Source: Paucidesulfovibrio sp050251775 (GTDB taxonomy: Bacteria > Desulfobacterota > Desulfovibrionia > Desulfovibrionales > Desulfovibrionaceae). Taken from it: a DNA stretch of 64,000 nt. The stretch lies in contig JBFWMD010000007.1 in the NCBI GenBank assembly GCA_050251775.1, positions 1 to 64,000 on the forward strand, in the 5' to 3' direction. Positions 36,112 to 46,539 of this stretch are shown one piece after another (within the stretch, counting starts at the first letter, position 1; each line of letters starts with the position of its first letter). The position numbers and the translations under genes were made by a program. The notes under the pieces are model-generated. The model was not told the origin of the DNA and did no database searches. It saw only the letters and a program-made list of their open reading frames with translations.

Positions 36112-38712
36112 TTATTTCGAATGTTGCACGACCGGCGCGACCACGGTCCGCAAATCATGCAGCATCTTGGCCTTGGCCCGGGCCACGGCGTTCTGGTCGG
36201 CCATGATCATGTCGATCTGCCGGGTGTGAATGATCATGTATCCAAGCACCTTGAGCCGTTGTTCCATGAACTCGCGCCCCGCGTCCTTGACACGCGCCGT
36301 AAGGCTGTCCTCGCGGATGTCGCAGCGGAAGTCGTATTCCTCCAGCACTTCGGCCACGAGTTTTGCGCGCGCCTTGCGCCGGAGCACGTCCGCGGCCCCG
36401 CCCTTGAACCGAAAGGCCACGTAGTTTTCCTGGTGGCGTTCACTGACCAGCGCCTCCACCAGGCAGAAGTGGAACCCGAAGCGGGATTGCAGGCTGCAAA
36501 AATTCTTCGAGATCATGAAATAGTTGCGGATCAGGTATTTGGTGTCCGAGGCCGGGTCCAGGTGCGGGTTCATGGTCGCCTCGAACATCACGGAAAGAAA
36601 TCCGCGTGCGTTCACGGGCGGCGGCCCTTCCCAGGGCACGGCGGTCATGCCGGTCCAGAGTGCGAGCATGGGCACGGAGGTGATGTTCGAGAGCCGCACC
36701 GTGTTTTCCCGGGTCTCCTTGCGAAACCCGTCATCCAGGTTGATGATCCAGAACTGCATGGGCGACTGGGGCGTGACCAGCTGTTTGGCTGCGCGCTCCG
36801 GAAAGTTGTCGTCCTTGCCGAAGCGGAACATCTCCTCCACGGCCTTCTGGTGGCAGAATCGGGTGATGTCATGCAGGGTTTTGCAGTTGCGCACCCGGAA
36901 ATCCACGCTTTCCGGCGCGAGAAGGTTCAGGGGCAGCACCAGCTCCGAGACCTCGCGCAGCTTCTCGTGGACCAGGGTTCCGGCCATGAGCACCTTGCGC
37001 GGCCTGGCCCGGCGCAGCAGCACATCGCAGCGGCCCGCGTAGACCGCGCCCCGGTCCGCATCCACCGTGACCTCCCCCTCGCGCGGCAGGCGCGTGGTGG
37101 CGCCCGGCAGGGCGAAGATGGCGGGAATTCCGAATTCGCGGGCCACGTTGGCCAGGTGTCCGGCGGCTCCGCCCTCCTCGGCCACCACAGCGGCCGCCCG
37201 GGAGAGCAGCACGGCCCGGCGGGGCAGGGGCTGGCGCAGGACCATGACCGCACCCTGGGGAAAATCCAGGGCGTCCGCGTCTCGCAGGATCACCCGGACC
37301 GGACCGCAGGCCGCGCCCGGACTGGCCGTGACCCCGCCGGAAAGCAGCAGTTGCGCGCCCTGCACGTCCGCGGGAGCCTGCCGGGGGCCGCCGCCCGTTT
37401 CCAGCCCGGTCAGGGGCCGGCTCTGGAGCACGAGCAGCCGCCCGTCCTGGCTGAAGGCCCACTCCACATCCTGGGGCTGGCCAAAGTGCCGCTCCAGGGA
37501 CAAGGCCCGGCGAGCCACCTTGAGCACCTGCTCCTCGGTCAGGGAGGGCATGGCTCCGGTTTCCGGATCCAGGTCCTCGCGGGCCACTCCTTCGCCGTCG
37601 CGACAGACAAAGCGGCTTTTCTTTTCCGCGATGCGGCTGCCCGTAACCCGACCCTCGCGCCGATGCACGTAAAAAAGATCCGTGCCTCCGCCCCCGTCCA
37701 CAACGCTCCGCGCCAGCCCCCAGGCCGAGTTGATCATCACGTTGTCCGATCCGGGATCCAGCGGGTCCACGCTGTAGGCCACGCCCCCGGCACTGGTCCG
37801 GACCATCTCCAGGCAGCCCACGGCCATGCCCGCGGACTCGTCCGGAATGCCCCGGTGCAGCCGGTAGGCCATGGCCTGGGGACTGTACTTCGAGGCGACC
37901 ACCTCGCGGTAGACCTCGGTGGCATTTTCCGGACAGACGTTGAGCACCGTGCGGTACTGCCCGGCAAAGGAGGTTTCGCGCCCGTCCTCGCCCAGAGAGC
38001 TGGAGCGCATGGCCAGCCGGAGCTCCGGCCCGAGCTGCGCTTCCATTTCCCGGCAGCGCATGCGGATGGCGTCCTCCACGTCCCCTGGCAGTGGGGCGCG
38101 GATGATCCGCTGCTGGATGGCGGAGCTCAGGCGTTGCAGTTCGTCAGGTTCCTCGTGAAGTGAGGCCTGGATCATGACATCGATCTCCTCCTGGAGCCCC
38201 TCGTGGGCCAGAAAGAGCCGCTGTGCATGGGCCGTGATCACGAAGCCGCCGGGCACGTCAAGGCCGAGGCCCGAGGCGATTTCACCCAGATTGGCCATTT
38301 TGGCCCCGGCGAGGTCGTTGGAGTCGCGGTTCAGATCGCGGAGCCGGATGGTCAGGGGGCCATCCTCTTCGGCGGGAGAGAGGCCGAGGTGGGAGTTGAT
38401 CTCCGAGCGGATCTCGCTGAACCGGCCCATGAGCCGGGGATACTGTTCTGGAGCAAGGTCGTCGAGGTGGCGCACCAGATTGAAGACCGAGGTGCAGATG
38501 CGGGTGGCCGAGGCACGGATGAAATGCATTCCGAAGGGGTGGAGGCCCCGCAGGGCCTCCTCCATTTCGGTCATGGTTTCCAGTGCCGCCGAGTTGGCGT
38601 TCAAGAGCAGCTTGAAGCTGTGGTAGCGGGCCTTGAAATCGGCCTTGAGGTCCTCCAGGCGCTCATTCCCGGAATCCCCGTTTTTGCCGCGCCCCCAAAG
38701 GCGTCGCAACAT
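36112..38712 (-). CDS. PEP/pyruvate-binding, PEP-synthase-like protein
   Basis: An 866-residue cytoplasmic protein. After a helical N-terminal domain (1-125) comes the ATP-grasp domain of PEP synthase/PPDK (about 130-430: GAKMANLGEIASGLGLDVPGGFVIT, MRSSSLGED, SFAGQYRTVLNV). Then follows the mobile phospho-histidine domain with GGAAGHLANVAREFGIPAIF, where His519 is the expected phospho-acceptor. The C-terminal PEP/pyruvate barrel is not the usual one; about 270 residues of other sequence take its place. It may phosphorylate a substrate other than pyruvate. It is the last gene of the TauE operon. The start is uncertain; GTG 12 bases earlier is possible. Confidence 0.82.
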   Translation of the reverse strand: MLRRLWGRGKNGDSGNERLEDLKADFKARYHSFKLLLNANSAALETMTEMEEALRGLHPFGMHFIRASATRICTSVFNLVRHLDDLAPEQYPRLMGRFSEIRSEINSHLGLSPAEEDGPLTIRLRDLNRDSNDLAGAKMANLGEIASGLGLDVPGGFVITAHAQRLFLAHEGLQEEIDVMIQASLHEEPDELQRLSSAIQQRIIRAPLPGDVEDAIRMRCREMEAQLGPELRLAMRSSSLGEDGRETSFAGQYRTVLNVCPENATEVYREVVASKYSPQAMAYRLHRGIPDESAGMAVGCLEMVRTSAGGVAYSVDPLDPGSDNVMINSAWGLARSVVDGGGGTDLFYVHRREGRVTGSRIAEKKSRFVCRDGEGVAREDLDPETGAMPSLTEEQVLKVARRALSLERHFGQPQDVEWAFSQDGRLLVLQSRPLTGLETGGGPRQAPADVQGAQLLLSGGVTASPGAACGPVRVILRDADALDFPQGAVMVLRQPLPRRAVLLSRAAAVVAEEGGAAGHLANVAREFGIPAIFALPGATTRLPREGEVTVDADRGAVYAGRCDVLLRRARPRKVLMAGTLVHEKLREVSELVLPLNLLAPESVDFRVRNCKTLHDITRFCHQKAVEEMFRFGKDDNFPERAAKQLVTPQSPMQFWIINLDDGFRKETRENTVRLSNITSVPMLALWTGMTAVPWEGPPPVNARGFLSVMFEATMNPHLDPASDTKYLIRNYFMISKNFCSLQSRFGFHFCLVEALVSERHQENYVAFRFKGGAADVLRRKARAKLVAEVLEEYDFRCDIREDSLTARVKDAGREFMEQRLKVLGYMIIHTRQIDMIMADQNAVARAKAKMLHDLRTVVAPVVQHSK

Positions 38713-38765
38713 TCCGATCACATCAGGCCCGCTTTCCACATCGCATGTTTTCGTATCGTCGTTGC

Positions 38766-39473
38766 CTAGGTTTCCGCCCGCTTGCCCTTCTTCATCTGCA
38801 GGCCCAGGCCCTCGGAGAGGAAGAAGATGGCGAAGCCCCACCAGAGCGTATAGATCACGTAGAAGACCAGGGCGAAGGCCAGGGTTCCGGCCTTGGAGGC
38901 CGCGCTCTCGGGCTGGATGCCATAGAAGTTGTAGCCCACTTCCACACCCTTGGCGATGGCCGTCTGGAGGAACAGGGCGGGCTTGAACTTCTTTTGCAGG
39001 TTCAGTTCCGTGATGGTTCCGGTAAGCACCTTCCACCAGAGGAACATGGCCCGCTTGGCCTCGATGCCGTACTTGGCTTCCAGTTCTTCGCCCTTGTTGT
39101 AGAACATGGCGTCCGAATCCGCCAGGGCCGCGGCCAAGAGCTTGCCCAGGTCGGCCTGATAGCTCACCCCGGCGGCCACGGGCACGAGGGTGACACCGTT
39201 CCTTTCCAGAATCAGGGCGGCCTCCGCAGCCAGGTCCGTCTCCTCGCCCAGCACGGTCACGGCGATCATCTCGCCGTCAAAAGCCTTGGCCTGCTCCATG
39301 ATCTTGGGCAGATAGTAGGTCGAGTCCTTGGCAATGGAGTTGAACAGGGCGTCCGAAGCGTGGAACGCGTTCTGCCCGCCGAAGTTGGGAGTGAACATGT
39401 AGCTGAGCACCGCAAAGAAGCTCACGGCCAGCACAGCGCCCCAGGTGAAGTGTTTCTTATCCTGAATCAACAT
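38766..39473 (-). CDS. Membrane protein with periplasmic domain, unknown function
   Basis: A 235-residue protein: an N-terminal span (about 9-28), a soluble periplasmic-type domain (about 30-190) and a C-terminal span (about 195-222) with a basic tail. The soluble domain has MIAVTVLGEETDLAAEAALILERNGVTLVPV, resembling a Rossmann-like ligand-binding fold. It lies three bases after the TauE/SafE permease stop and before the PEP-synthase-like gene, so it probably works with the permease. I know no characterised homologue by sequence. Confidence 0.8.
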   Translation of the reverse strand: MLIQDKKHFTWGAVLAVSFFAVLSYMFTPNFGGQNAFHASDALFNSIAKDSTYYLPKIMEQAKAFDGEMIAVTVLGEETDLAAEAALILERNGVTLVPVAAGVSYQADLGKLLAAALADSDAMFYNKGEELEAKYGIEAKRAMFLWWKVLTGTITELNLQKKFKPALFLQTAIAKGVEVGYNFYGIQPESAASKAGTLAFALVFYVIYTLWWGFAIFFLSEGLGLQMKKGKRAET

Positions 39474-39476
39474 GAC

Positions 39477-40733
39477 TTAGCCCTCCCTCAACTGGCCGAT
39501 CTTCGTGACGAAGGTGCCGATGACCCAAACGGCGAAGATGGCTACCACTATGAAGAATGCCCAGTTTCCTATCTGGCTCAAGAGCACTCCGGTGGACTTC
39601 TCCAGAGTGATGAACTTCATTTCCGCGAGCTTGCCCGGAAGGGCGAAGAGGCGGTTGGCGAAACCCGCCAGAATGGCGATGGCGTAGAAGCCGCGAATAT
39701 AAATGCCCTTGACGAGCTTGGTGGTCAGCGCGCCGACCTGGATGCCCAGGAGCGAACCGAGCAGCATGCCCATGGCCAGGGTGTAGAAGATGAATCCGTA
39801 GATGGCGTACTGGCTGATGGCCGCGAAACCGGCGGTGAAGATGATCTGGAGGATGTCGGTTCCAACGGTGGTGAAGGAGCTGACACCCAGGATGTAAACG
39901 AACATGGGGAAGGTCAGGAAGCCGCCGCCCACGCCCATGATCGCGGCCACAAAACCGACGATGGCGCCACAGATGGCCACGTACAGGGCCGGAATCTTCT
40001 TGCCGCCCGGAACCAGGTCTTCGTCAAAGGTCAAGAGGGGCGGAATCCTGGAGGCCTGCAACCGCGCGGGCAGGCCCTTGCTGGAGTCCCCGCCGCCGCC
40101 GTGCGCGTCACCGTCGCCCCCGGCCTTGCGCAGCTTGAGGAAGTCGATCAGGGCATAAATACCCAAAAAGCCCAACAGGATGACGTAAACGAAGGAGATG
40201 AAGGTATCAGAAAGGACCGGGTTCAGATTGTAGAGATAATGGTTGATGAACCCGCCTCCAAGCACGCCGATGATGGAGCCCGCCAGAAAGGCCACTGCCA
40301 GCCCCACCGAGACGTTGCCGAGCTTCTTGTGGACCGTGGTTCCCATGATCGCCTTGGCGAAGATGTGGAACAGGTCCGTACCCACGGCGAGGATGCCCTT
40401 GATGCCCGCGCTCATGAGCGCCGGAGTGATGATGAATCCGCCGCCCGCGCCGATGCAGCCGGTGATCAGACCGGCGGCCACGCCGATGAGGATGGAGACC
40501 AGGAAGATGTCCGGGGTGTAGAAGGCCGGACTGTAGGCCTTTTTGCCGCCCAGAATCTGGGGCAGCGAGCCGGGATCGGCCGCCATGGCCACGGAGAACA
40601 GGATGGCCGGCAGGGCCACCAGCAAAAGGATGAGCAGGCGCTTTCTGCTCTTCAGGATGTTCATGGACGTCTCGTAGTCCCACCGAGCGTGGGCTCTGGA
40701 CGCCATGCACAGCATCTCGTAGATTTTTCTCAT
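39477..40733 (-). CDS. TauE/SafE family anion permease
   Basis: A 418-residue membrane protein. Two TauE repeats, each with the GxGGGFIxTP signature: GCIGAGGGFIITPALMSAGI (about 94-113) and GVGGGFLTFPMFVYIL (about 260-275). A cytoplasmic Gly/His-rich loop (GGDGDAHGGGGDSSKG) lies between. The N-terminal 30 residues are cytoplasmic before the first span. The family moves sulfite, sulfate or organosulfonates; sulfate or sulfite is the sensible guess in a sulfate reducer. It follows the third REC-only gene of the sensor operon and is followed by two genes of the same unit. Confidence 0.9.
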   Translation of the reverse strand: MRKIYEMLCMASRAHARWDYETSMNILKSRKRLLILLLVALPAILFSVAMAADPGSLPQILGGKKAYSPAFYTPDIFLVSILIGVAAGLITGCIGAGGGFIITPALMSAGIKGILAVGTDLFHIFAKAIMGTTVHKKLGNVSVGLAVAFLAGSIIGVLGGGFINHYLYNLNPVLSDTFISFVYVILLGFLGIYALIDFLKLRKAGGDGDAHGGGGDSSKGLPARLQASRIPPLLTFDEDLVPGGKKIPALYVAICGAIVGFVAAIMGVGGGFLTFPMFVYILGVSSFTTVGTDILQIIFTAGFAAISQYAIYGFIFYTLAMGMLLGSLLGIQVGALTTKLVKGIYIRGFYAIAILAGFANRLFALPGKLAEMKFITLEKSTGVLLSQIGNWAFFIVVAIFAVWVIGTFVTKIGQLREG

Positions 40734-40789
40734 GGATTTAGCACTCCTCTCCAATGATCGTTGCGTTAGAAGGTTTCCCCCGTCCGTTC

Positions 40790-41236
40790 TCAACCCTCGT
40801 CATTGCCTTCGGGCCTCCCGCGCCTGGCCAGGCGGTCCGAGGTGGCCCGTATTTTCCGTTCGTGAAGATCCTTGCGCGTGTAGGCGTCCTGGATCTTGAA
40901 AAGCAGTTCGTCGATGTCCATGGGTTTCATCAGGTAGTCGAAGGCTCCCAGTTCCATACCCTGGACAGCCGCATCCAGGTCCGCGTGCCCCGTGAGCAGA
41001 ATCACCTCGGTCAGCGGGTGTTCGCGCTTGAGCGTCCGCAGGGTCTCGATGCCGCCCATGCCGGGCATCTTCACGTCGAGCACAACCACGTCCGCCGGTT
41101 CGGCGCGCAGCAGTTCCAGCGCGCTTTCCCCGGAGTGGGCCAGCTCCGCCCGCAGTCCCCTGCGCTGCATGCGCTTGGCCAGCGTCTGGAGAAACTCGGC
41201 CTCGTCGTCCACAAGCAGCAGTCGGATGGGTTCCAT
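40790..41236 (-). CDS. REC-only response regulator (third of the row)
   Basis: A 148-residue stand-alone receiver: LLLVDDEAEF, phospho-Asp in VVLDVKMPGMGG (about residue 53), Thr in LLTGHAD, and Lys in LMKPMD. The C-terminal tail (about 122-148) is charged, with no DNA-binding domain. It is similar to the next two receivers (DVKMPG... , GAFDYLMKP), so they arose by duplication. It lies 56 bases before the TauE start. Confidence 0.92.
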   Translation of the reverse strand: MEPIRLLLVDDEAEFLQTLAKRMQRRGLRAELAHSGESALELLRAEPADVVVLDVKMPGMGGIETLRTLKREHPLTEVILLTGHADLDAAVQGMELGAFDYLMKPMDIDELLFKIQDAYTRKDLHERKIRATSDRLARRGRPEGNDEG

Positions 41237-41243
41237 GCGTTCC

Positions 41244-41621
41244 TCACTTGCCCACGGCCTGGTGAATCTTGGCCAGCAGATTTTCCAGCTCGCAGGGCTT
41301 GAGCAGATAATCGAACGCGCCGTGCGCCATGCCGTCCCGGGCCGCCTGTTCGGAGCCGTGTCCTGTGAGCATGATCACAGGCAGCTCGGGAACCATTTTC
41401 TTGAGGATGCTCAGGACCTCGATGCCGTCCATGTCCTCCATCTTGAGGTCCACCACGGCCACGTCGAAATCCTGCCCGCGCAGCGTCCGGATGGCCTCGG
41501 TCCCGGAAAGGGCCGCCGTGACCTCCACGCCGCGCTTGCCGAGCCTCTTGCGCATGACATCCGCGAAGCCCGCCTCGTCATCCACAAGCAGCATCCGTAT
41601 GGTTCCGCTCTTGCTGGACAT
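41244..41621 (-). CDS. REC-only response regulator (second of the row)
   Basis: A 125-residue receiver with LLVDDEAGF, Asp in VVDLKMEDMDG, LTGHG and LLKPCE. There is no output domain. In place of the usual MPG it has MEDMDG after the Asp, so it is slightly diverged. It lies seven bases before its downstream paralogue and 35 bases after the next gene upstream. Confidence 0.92.
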   Translation of the reverse strand: MSSKSGTIRMLLVDDEAGFADVMRKRLGKRGVEVTAALSGTEAIRTLRGQDFDVAVVDLKMEDMDGIEVLSILKKMVPELPVIMLTGHGSEQAARDGMAHGAFDYLLKPCELENLLAKIHQAVGK

Positions 41622-41656
41622 GCTCCACTCCTGCCTGTTCCCGGTCCTGTTCCGGT

Positions 41657-42091
41657 CTAGTCTCCGCGCCGAAGAGCAATGCTCTGGGCACGGGCCTCAA
41701 GAATCTTTTCCTCGTGCTGCCGCTTCTTGGTGGCGGCCGCGTCGATCTTCTCCATCAGCACGTCCATGTCGCTGGGCTTCATCAGGTAGTCGAACGCGCC
41801 CAGCTTCATGCCGTCGATGGCGGTCTCCACCGTGGCGTGCCCCGTGAGCATGATCACCTCCACCAGCGGAAACTCGGACTTGATGCGCTTCAGGGTGTCC
41901 ACGCCGTCAATGCCCGGCATCTTCACGTCCAGCACCACCACCTCCACGTCCGGCGTGGTGGCCAGCACGTCCAGGCATTCCTGCCCGCTGAAGGCGGCCC
42001 GCACATCCACGTCCCGCTTGCCCAGCCGCCGGCTCATGGCCTCCACAAAGGCCTTTTCGTCATCCACGAGCAATACTGTGGCTACACTCAT
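41657..42091 (-). CDS. REC-only response regulator (first of the row)
   Basis: A 144-residue receiver: VLLVDDEKAF, Asp in VVLDVKMPGIDG, LTGHAT and LMKPSD, with a charged coiled-coil-like tail (MEKIDAAATKKRQHEEKI). There is no output domain. It follows the sensor kinase gene by 75 bases, on the same strand. Confidence 0.93.
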   Translation of the reverse strand: MSVATVLLVDDEKAFVEAMSRRLGKRDVDVRAAFSGQECLDVLATTPDVEVVVLDVKMPGIDGVDTLKRIKSEFPLVEVIMLTGHATVETAIDGMKLGAFDYLMKPSDMDVLMEKIDAAATKKRQHEEKILEARAQSIALRRGD

Positions 42092-42166
42092 GGTTTTCCT
42101 CCTCTTTCCTGTTATCCCATTCCCTTGCCCGGACAGACGCCCGCCCGGCGGACGCCGTCGAAATTC

Positions 42167-43886
<1,720 letters not shown>

Positions 43887-43894
<8 letters not shown>

Positions 43895-44273
43895 GCCCGA
43901 TCTCCCCGCCGCCGGAGTCCGGAAGCGCGCGCTTGAGCGCCCGCCCCACAGCCGCGTCGAGCGCCTCAATGCGCCCGCTCTTCTCCACCAGTTCCACCAC
44001 GGCCTGGTCCGGCGGCGTCAGCTCGCAAACCCCATGCCCGTGCAACACGAGCGGCAGGCCCGGATGCATGGCGCAAAGGTCGCGCAACATTGTTTCGCCG
44101 CCACGCGAAGGCAGATCCGGATCAACGATAAGCAGGTCCGGAAGATTTCCCGTACCGAGCAGGCGTTCCATGCCCTCGCGACTGCCAATCCCGCGTACGC
44201 CAAAACCGCGATCCCGAAACTCCCGGCCAAGGAATTCGCGTACGTGCGGGTTGCGGTCCACAATGAGGATCAT
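43887..44273 (-). CDS. REC-domain protein at the head of the sigma-54 operon
   Basis: A 128-residue receiver: MILIVDRNPHVREFLGREF, phospho-Asp in LLIVDPDLPSRGG (about residue 53), then LVLHGHGV and a tail ending VGRALKRALPDSGG. The second acidic residue of the VDD motif is replaced by Arg (VDRN), and the Lys near residue 100 is not obvious, so phosphorylation is uncertain. Start 44273 has AGGAACG upstream and lies about 42 bases after the predicted transcription start. It overlaps the kinase start by eight bases. Confidence 0.85.
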
Positions 44274-44326
44274 GAGTTCGTTCCTGTTCACGGTTGCTCT
44301 CGCTTCATCGGTCTGTCTCTCTAAAG

Positions 44327-44341
44327 GCAACTTGCGTGCCA
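44327..44341 (-). promoter_or_regulatory. Sigma-54 promoter of the REC-HK-REC3-TauE operon
   Basis: On the minus strand TGGCAC (44341-44336), five bases, TTGC (44330-44327): an exact core match with correct spacing. Transcription should begin near 44315, about 42 bases before the first start codon. It strongly resembles the promoter at 9924. Confidence 0.85.
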
Positions 44342-44530
44342 GATTTCACGAACTCGGATTCGACTTTCAACACACTGATCGGTAAGATTTTTTTGTCTCG
44401 CTTATTCCCCTTGTTACGGTTCTTTTCCCCTCCGGGTGTCAGTTCATTTTACACCTCGTAAAATGCGGCCCATTTCGCCCTCCCTGCCCGGCTTGCACCC
44501 CGGCCATGATCGCGGTACGTCTGCCCAGCC

Positions 44531-45391
44531 ATGAGCAAAAAAAACAAAAAGCCCCGTCCAGGGCCGGAAACACTGGAATTGCCGCTCTGCGGCGTGGATT
44601 CGCACGCCCATCTGGACATGCGCGACTCGGAAGCGGATGAGGACGGGCGCGAACTGCCCGATGATCTGGAAGAGATTCTGCTGGCGGCGAAAAACGCGGG
44701 CGTGGCCCGCATCGGCAATGTCTTTCTGGGACCCGAGGCTTACGAGCAGGGGCGCGACCTCTTTGCCGCGCACCCTGAGATCTTCTTCATCCTCGGCATC
44801 CACCCCACGAACGCCCTGGAATACTCCCGGCAGCGGCTGGAGACAATGCGCGCGGCCTTTCAGGCCGACCCGCGCCTGCGCGCCGTGGGCGAAATCGGCC
44901 TGGACTACTACTGGGACGACGCCCCGCCCATAGCTCAGGAAACCGCACTGCGCGCCCAGCTCGGTCTGGCCCGCGACCTGGACCTGCCGCCTGTGATCCA
45001 CTGCCGCGATGCCGAGGCCGAAACCCTGCGCATCCTCGACGACGAGGGATTCGCGGGCCGCGCCCTGCTCTGGCACTGCTTCGGGGCCGGTCCAGACCTC
45101 GCCGAGGCCCTGCTCGCGCGCGGCTGGACCCTGAGCATCCCCGGCCCCGTTACCTATCGCAAAAACGACGCGCTCAAGGCCGCCGTGGCCCTGATTCCCC
45201 TGGAGCGCATGCTCATCGAAACCGACAGCCCCTATCTTTCGCCCGAACCCTGGCGCGGAAAACGGAACCACCCCGCGCTCGTGGCCTTCACCGCCGCCGC
45301 CATCGCTGAAATCAAAGGGCTGACTCCCGCCGAAGTCTGGAAAACCACCGGAGAAAACGCTTCGCGCTTTTTCGGGCTGGAGAACTTGTAG
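44531..45391 (+). CDS. tatD: TatD family metal-dependent hydrolase
   Basis: A 286-residue TIM-barrel hydrolase of the TatD DNase/amidohydrolase family. Metal ligands lie in VDSHAHLD, AVGEIGLDYYW (Glu), PVIHCRDA, LLWHCFGAG and ETDSPYLSPEP. An N-terminal polar tail (MSKKNKKPRP) is extra. Members act as 3'-5' exonucleases or deacylases. It is divergent from the sigma-54 operon, separated by about 250 bases of partly AT-rich DNA. Hairpin-rich repeats follow it. Confidence 0.93.
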   Translation: MSKKNKKPRPGPETLELPLCGVDSHAHLDMRDSEADEDGRELPDDLEEILLAAKNAGVARIGNVFLGPEAYEQGRDLFAAHPEIFFILGIHPTNALEYSRQRLETMRAAFQADPRLRAVGEIGLDYYWDDAPPIAQETALRAQLGLARDLDLPPVIHCRDAEAETLRILDDEGFAGRALLWHCFGAGPDLAEALLARGWTLSIPGPVTYRKNDALKAAVALIPLERMLIETDSPYLSPEPWRGKRNHPALVAFTAAAIAEIKGLTPAEVWKTTGENASRFFGLENL

Positions 45392-45401
45392 TGAAAGGCA
45401 C

Positions 45402-45445
45402 GCCTCCGGCGGCCAAAGGGGCAATGCCCCTTTGGAATCCCATTC
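45402..45445 (+). repeat. Intergenic repeat family A, copy 1
   Basis: A 44-base unit: GCCTCCGGCGGCC, then a 10-bp inverted repeat (CCAAAGGGGC/GCCCCTTTGG), then AATCCCATTC. It matches the copy at 50704-50747 with one mismatch. A diverged inverted copy lies at 45598-45640. Confidence 0.9.
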
Positions 45446-45446
45446 G

Positions 45447-45493
45447 GCGTTGCGGGTTGATGTCGCGCTGCGCGCGACAACAACCCGCAACGC
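45447..45493. repeat. Long hairpin next to repeat A1
   Basis: A 13-bp arm (45447-45459 with 45481-45493) encloses an 8-bp arm (45461-45468 with 45472-45479), one A-A mismatch between them. It is not followed by a T-run, so it is more a structural repeat than a simple terminator. Confidence 0.8.
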
Positions 45494-45556
45494 AAAAGGG
45501 TTTACCAAGTTCATAAACGTAACCGGTTACATTGCCTGGCTTCGGAGATCCAATTC

Positions 45557-45595
45557 GCGCGGGGGGCTGGCTGTTGCGCAGCCAGCCCCCCGCGC
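45557..45595. repeat. Perfect 17-bp hairpin
   Basis: 45557-45573 and 45579-45595 are exact reverse complements around TTGCG. It sits between repeat A1 and its inverted copy. Confidence 0.85.
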
Positions 45596-45597
45596 CC

Positions 45598-45640
45598 AAT
45601 GGGGTTCCAAGGGGCCGTGGGCCCCTTGGCCGCCGGAGGC
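45598..45640 (-). repeat. Intergenic repeat family A, inverted diverged copy
   Basis: In reverse orientation it carries the same order of parts as copy 1: AATGGGGTT, a 10-bp inverted repeat (45607-45616 with 45620-45629), then GCCGCCGGAGGC. With A1 it flanks a 150-base hairpin-rich block. Confidence 0.75.
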
Positions 45641-45719
45641 AATTTCTTTCTTCCTTTCGCTCTTCCTTTCGTTTGCCCGGTTGCTTGCGCCCGCGCCCCG
45701 CGCTGGGGTACAAGAGCGC

Positions 45720-46466
45720 ATGTACCCGAGTGGGAATACGAATTTGCTGGCCGTGCTTTCGGACGCGCACGGCAACATTGAGGCCCTGGACCGTGTGCTG
45801 GAGGACCTGGACCAACGCGGCGTCACGGACTGCGTCTGCCTGGGGGACATGGTGGGCTATGGCCCGGAGCCGGAGGCCTGCGTGCGGCGCATCCGGGAGC
45901 GCGGCATCCCCTCGGTGCTGGGCAACCACGAGCAGGGCTTGCGTGGCGGCAAGTATCTGCAATGGTTCAACCCGCCTGCGAAAAAGGCTGTGGAGAAAAC
46001 CCGGACCATGCTTTCGGACGATTCCGTACAGTGGCTGCGCGGCCTTCCGGAAACCCTGGAAATCCACGGCATGCTCTTTGTGCATGGCTGCCCGCCCGCC
46101 AGCGTGAACAAATATCTCTATGCCCTGGACGAGGACGATCTGGCCAAGGTCTTTCAATCCTATCCGCATCGCCTCGCCTTTGCCGGGCACACCCACGAAC
46201 TAAACCTCTATTCCTATAGTGCGGGCGCGGCCCGGCGCGAGGAATTTTGGGACCGGCCCGTGCTTCTTGATCCGCATAAACGCTTCATCGTCAATGCCGG
46301 GGCTGTGGGCCAACCACGCGACGGGGACAACCGCGCCAAATACGTGCTGCATGACCGCCATTCCGGCGTACTCCAGGCCGTTTTCGTGAAATATGACGTG
46401 ATAAAGACCGTGAACGCCATGCGCGCCCTGGGCCTGAACGATGCCTATGCCCGCCGCCTGCTTTAA
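45720..46466 (+). CDS. Metallophosphoesterase (calcineurin-like)
   Basis: A 248-residue protein with the five metal motifs of the fold: LSDAHGN, LGDMVGYG, GNHEQ, FVHGCPP and GHTHELN. It hydrolyses phosphoesters; the closest shape is the YfcE/MJ0936 group of small single-domain enzymes. The start is ATG 45720 (CAAGAGCGC upstream is a poor ribosome site). It stands between repeat-rich intergenic regions. Substrate unknown. Confidence 0.9.
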   Translation: MYPSGNTNLLAVLSDAHGNIEALDRVLEDLDQRGVTDCVCLGDMVGYGPEPEACVRRIRERGIPSVLGNHEQGLRGGKYLQWFNPPAKKAVEKTRTMLSDDSVQWLRGLPETLEIHGMLFVHGCPPASVNKYLYALDEDDLAKVFQSYPHRLAFAGHTHELNLYSYSAGAARREEFWDRPVLLDPHKRFIVNAGAVGQPRDGDNRAKYVLHDRHSGVLQAVFVKYDVIKTVNAMRALGLNDAYARRLL

Positions 46467-46539
46467 CAGGTCCCGGCGTCCCCTGCCCACGTGCACAAAC
46501 TTGGGTCCATACCCTCGAGCGGCGAAAGCCACGAGCGTT

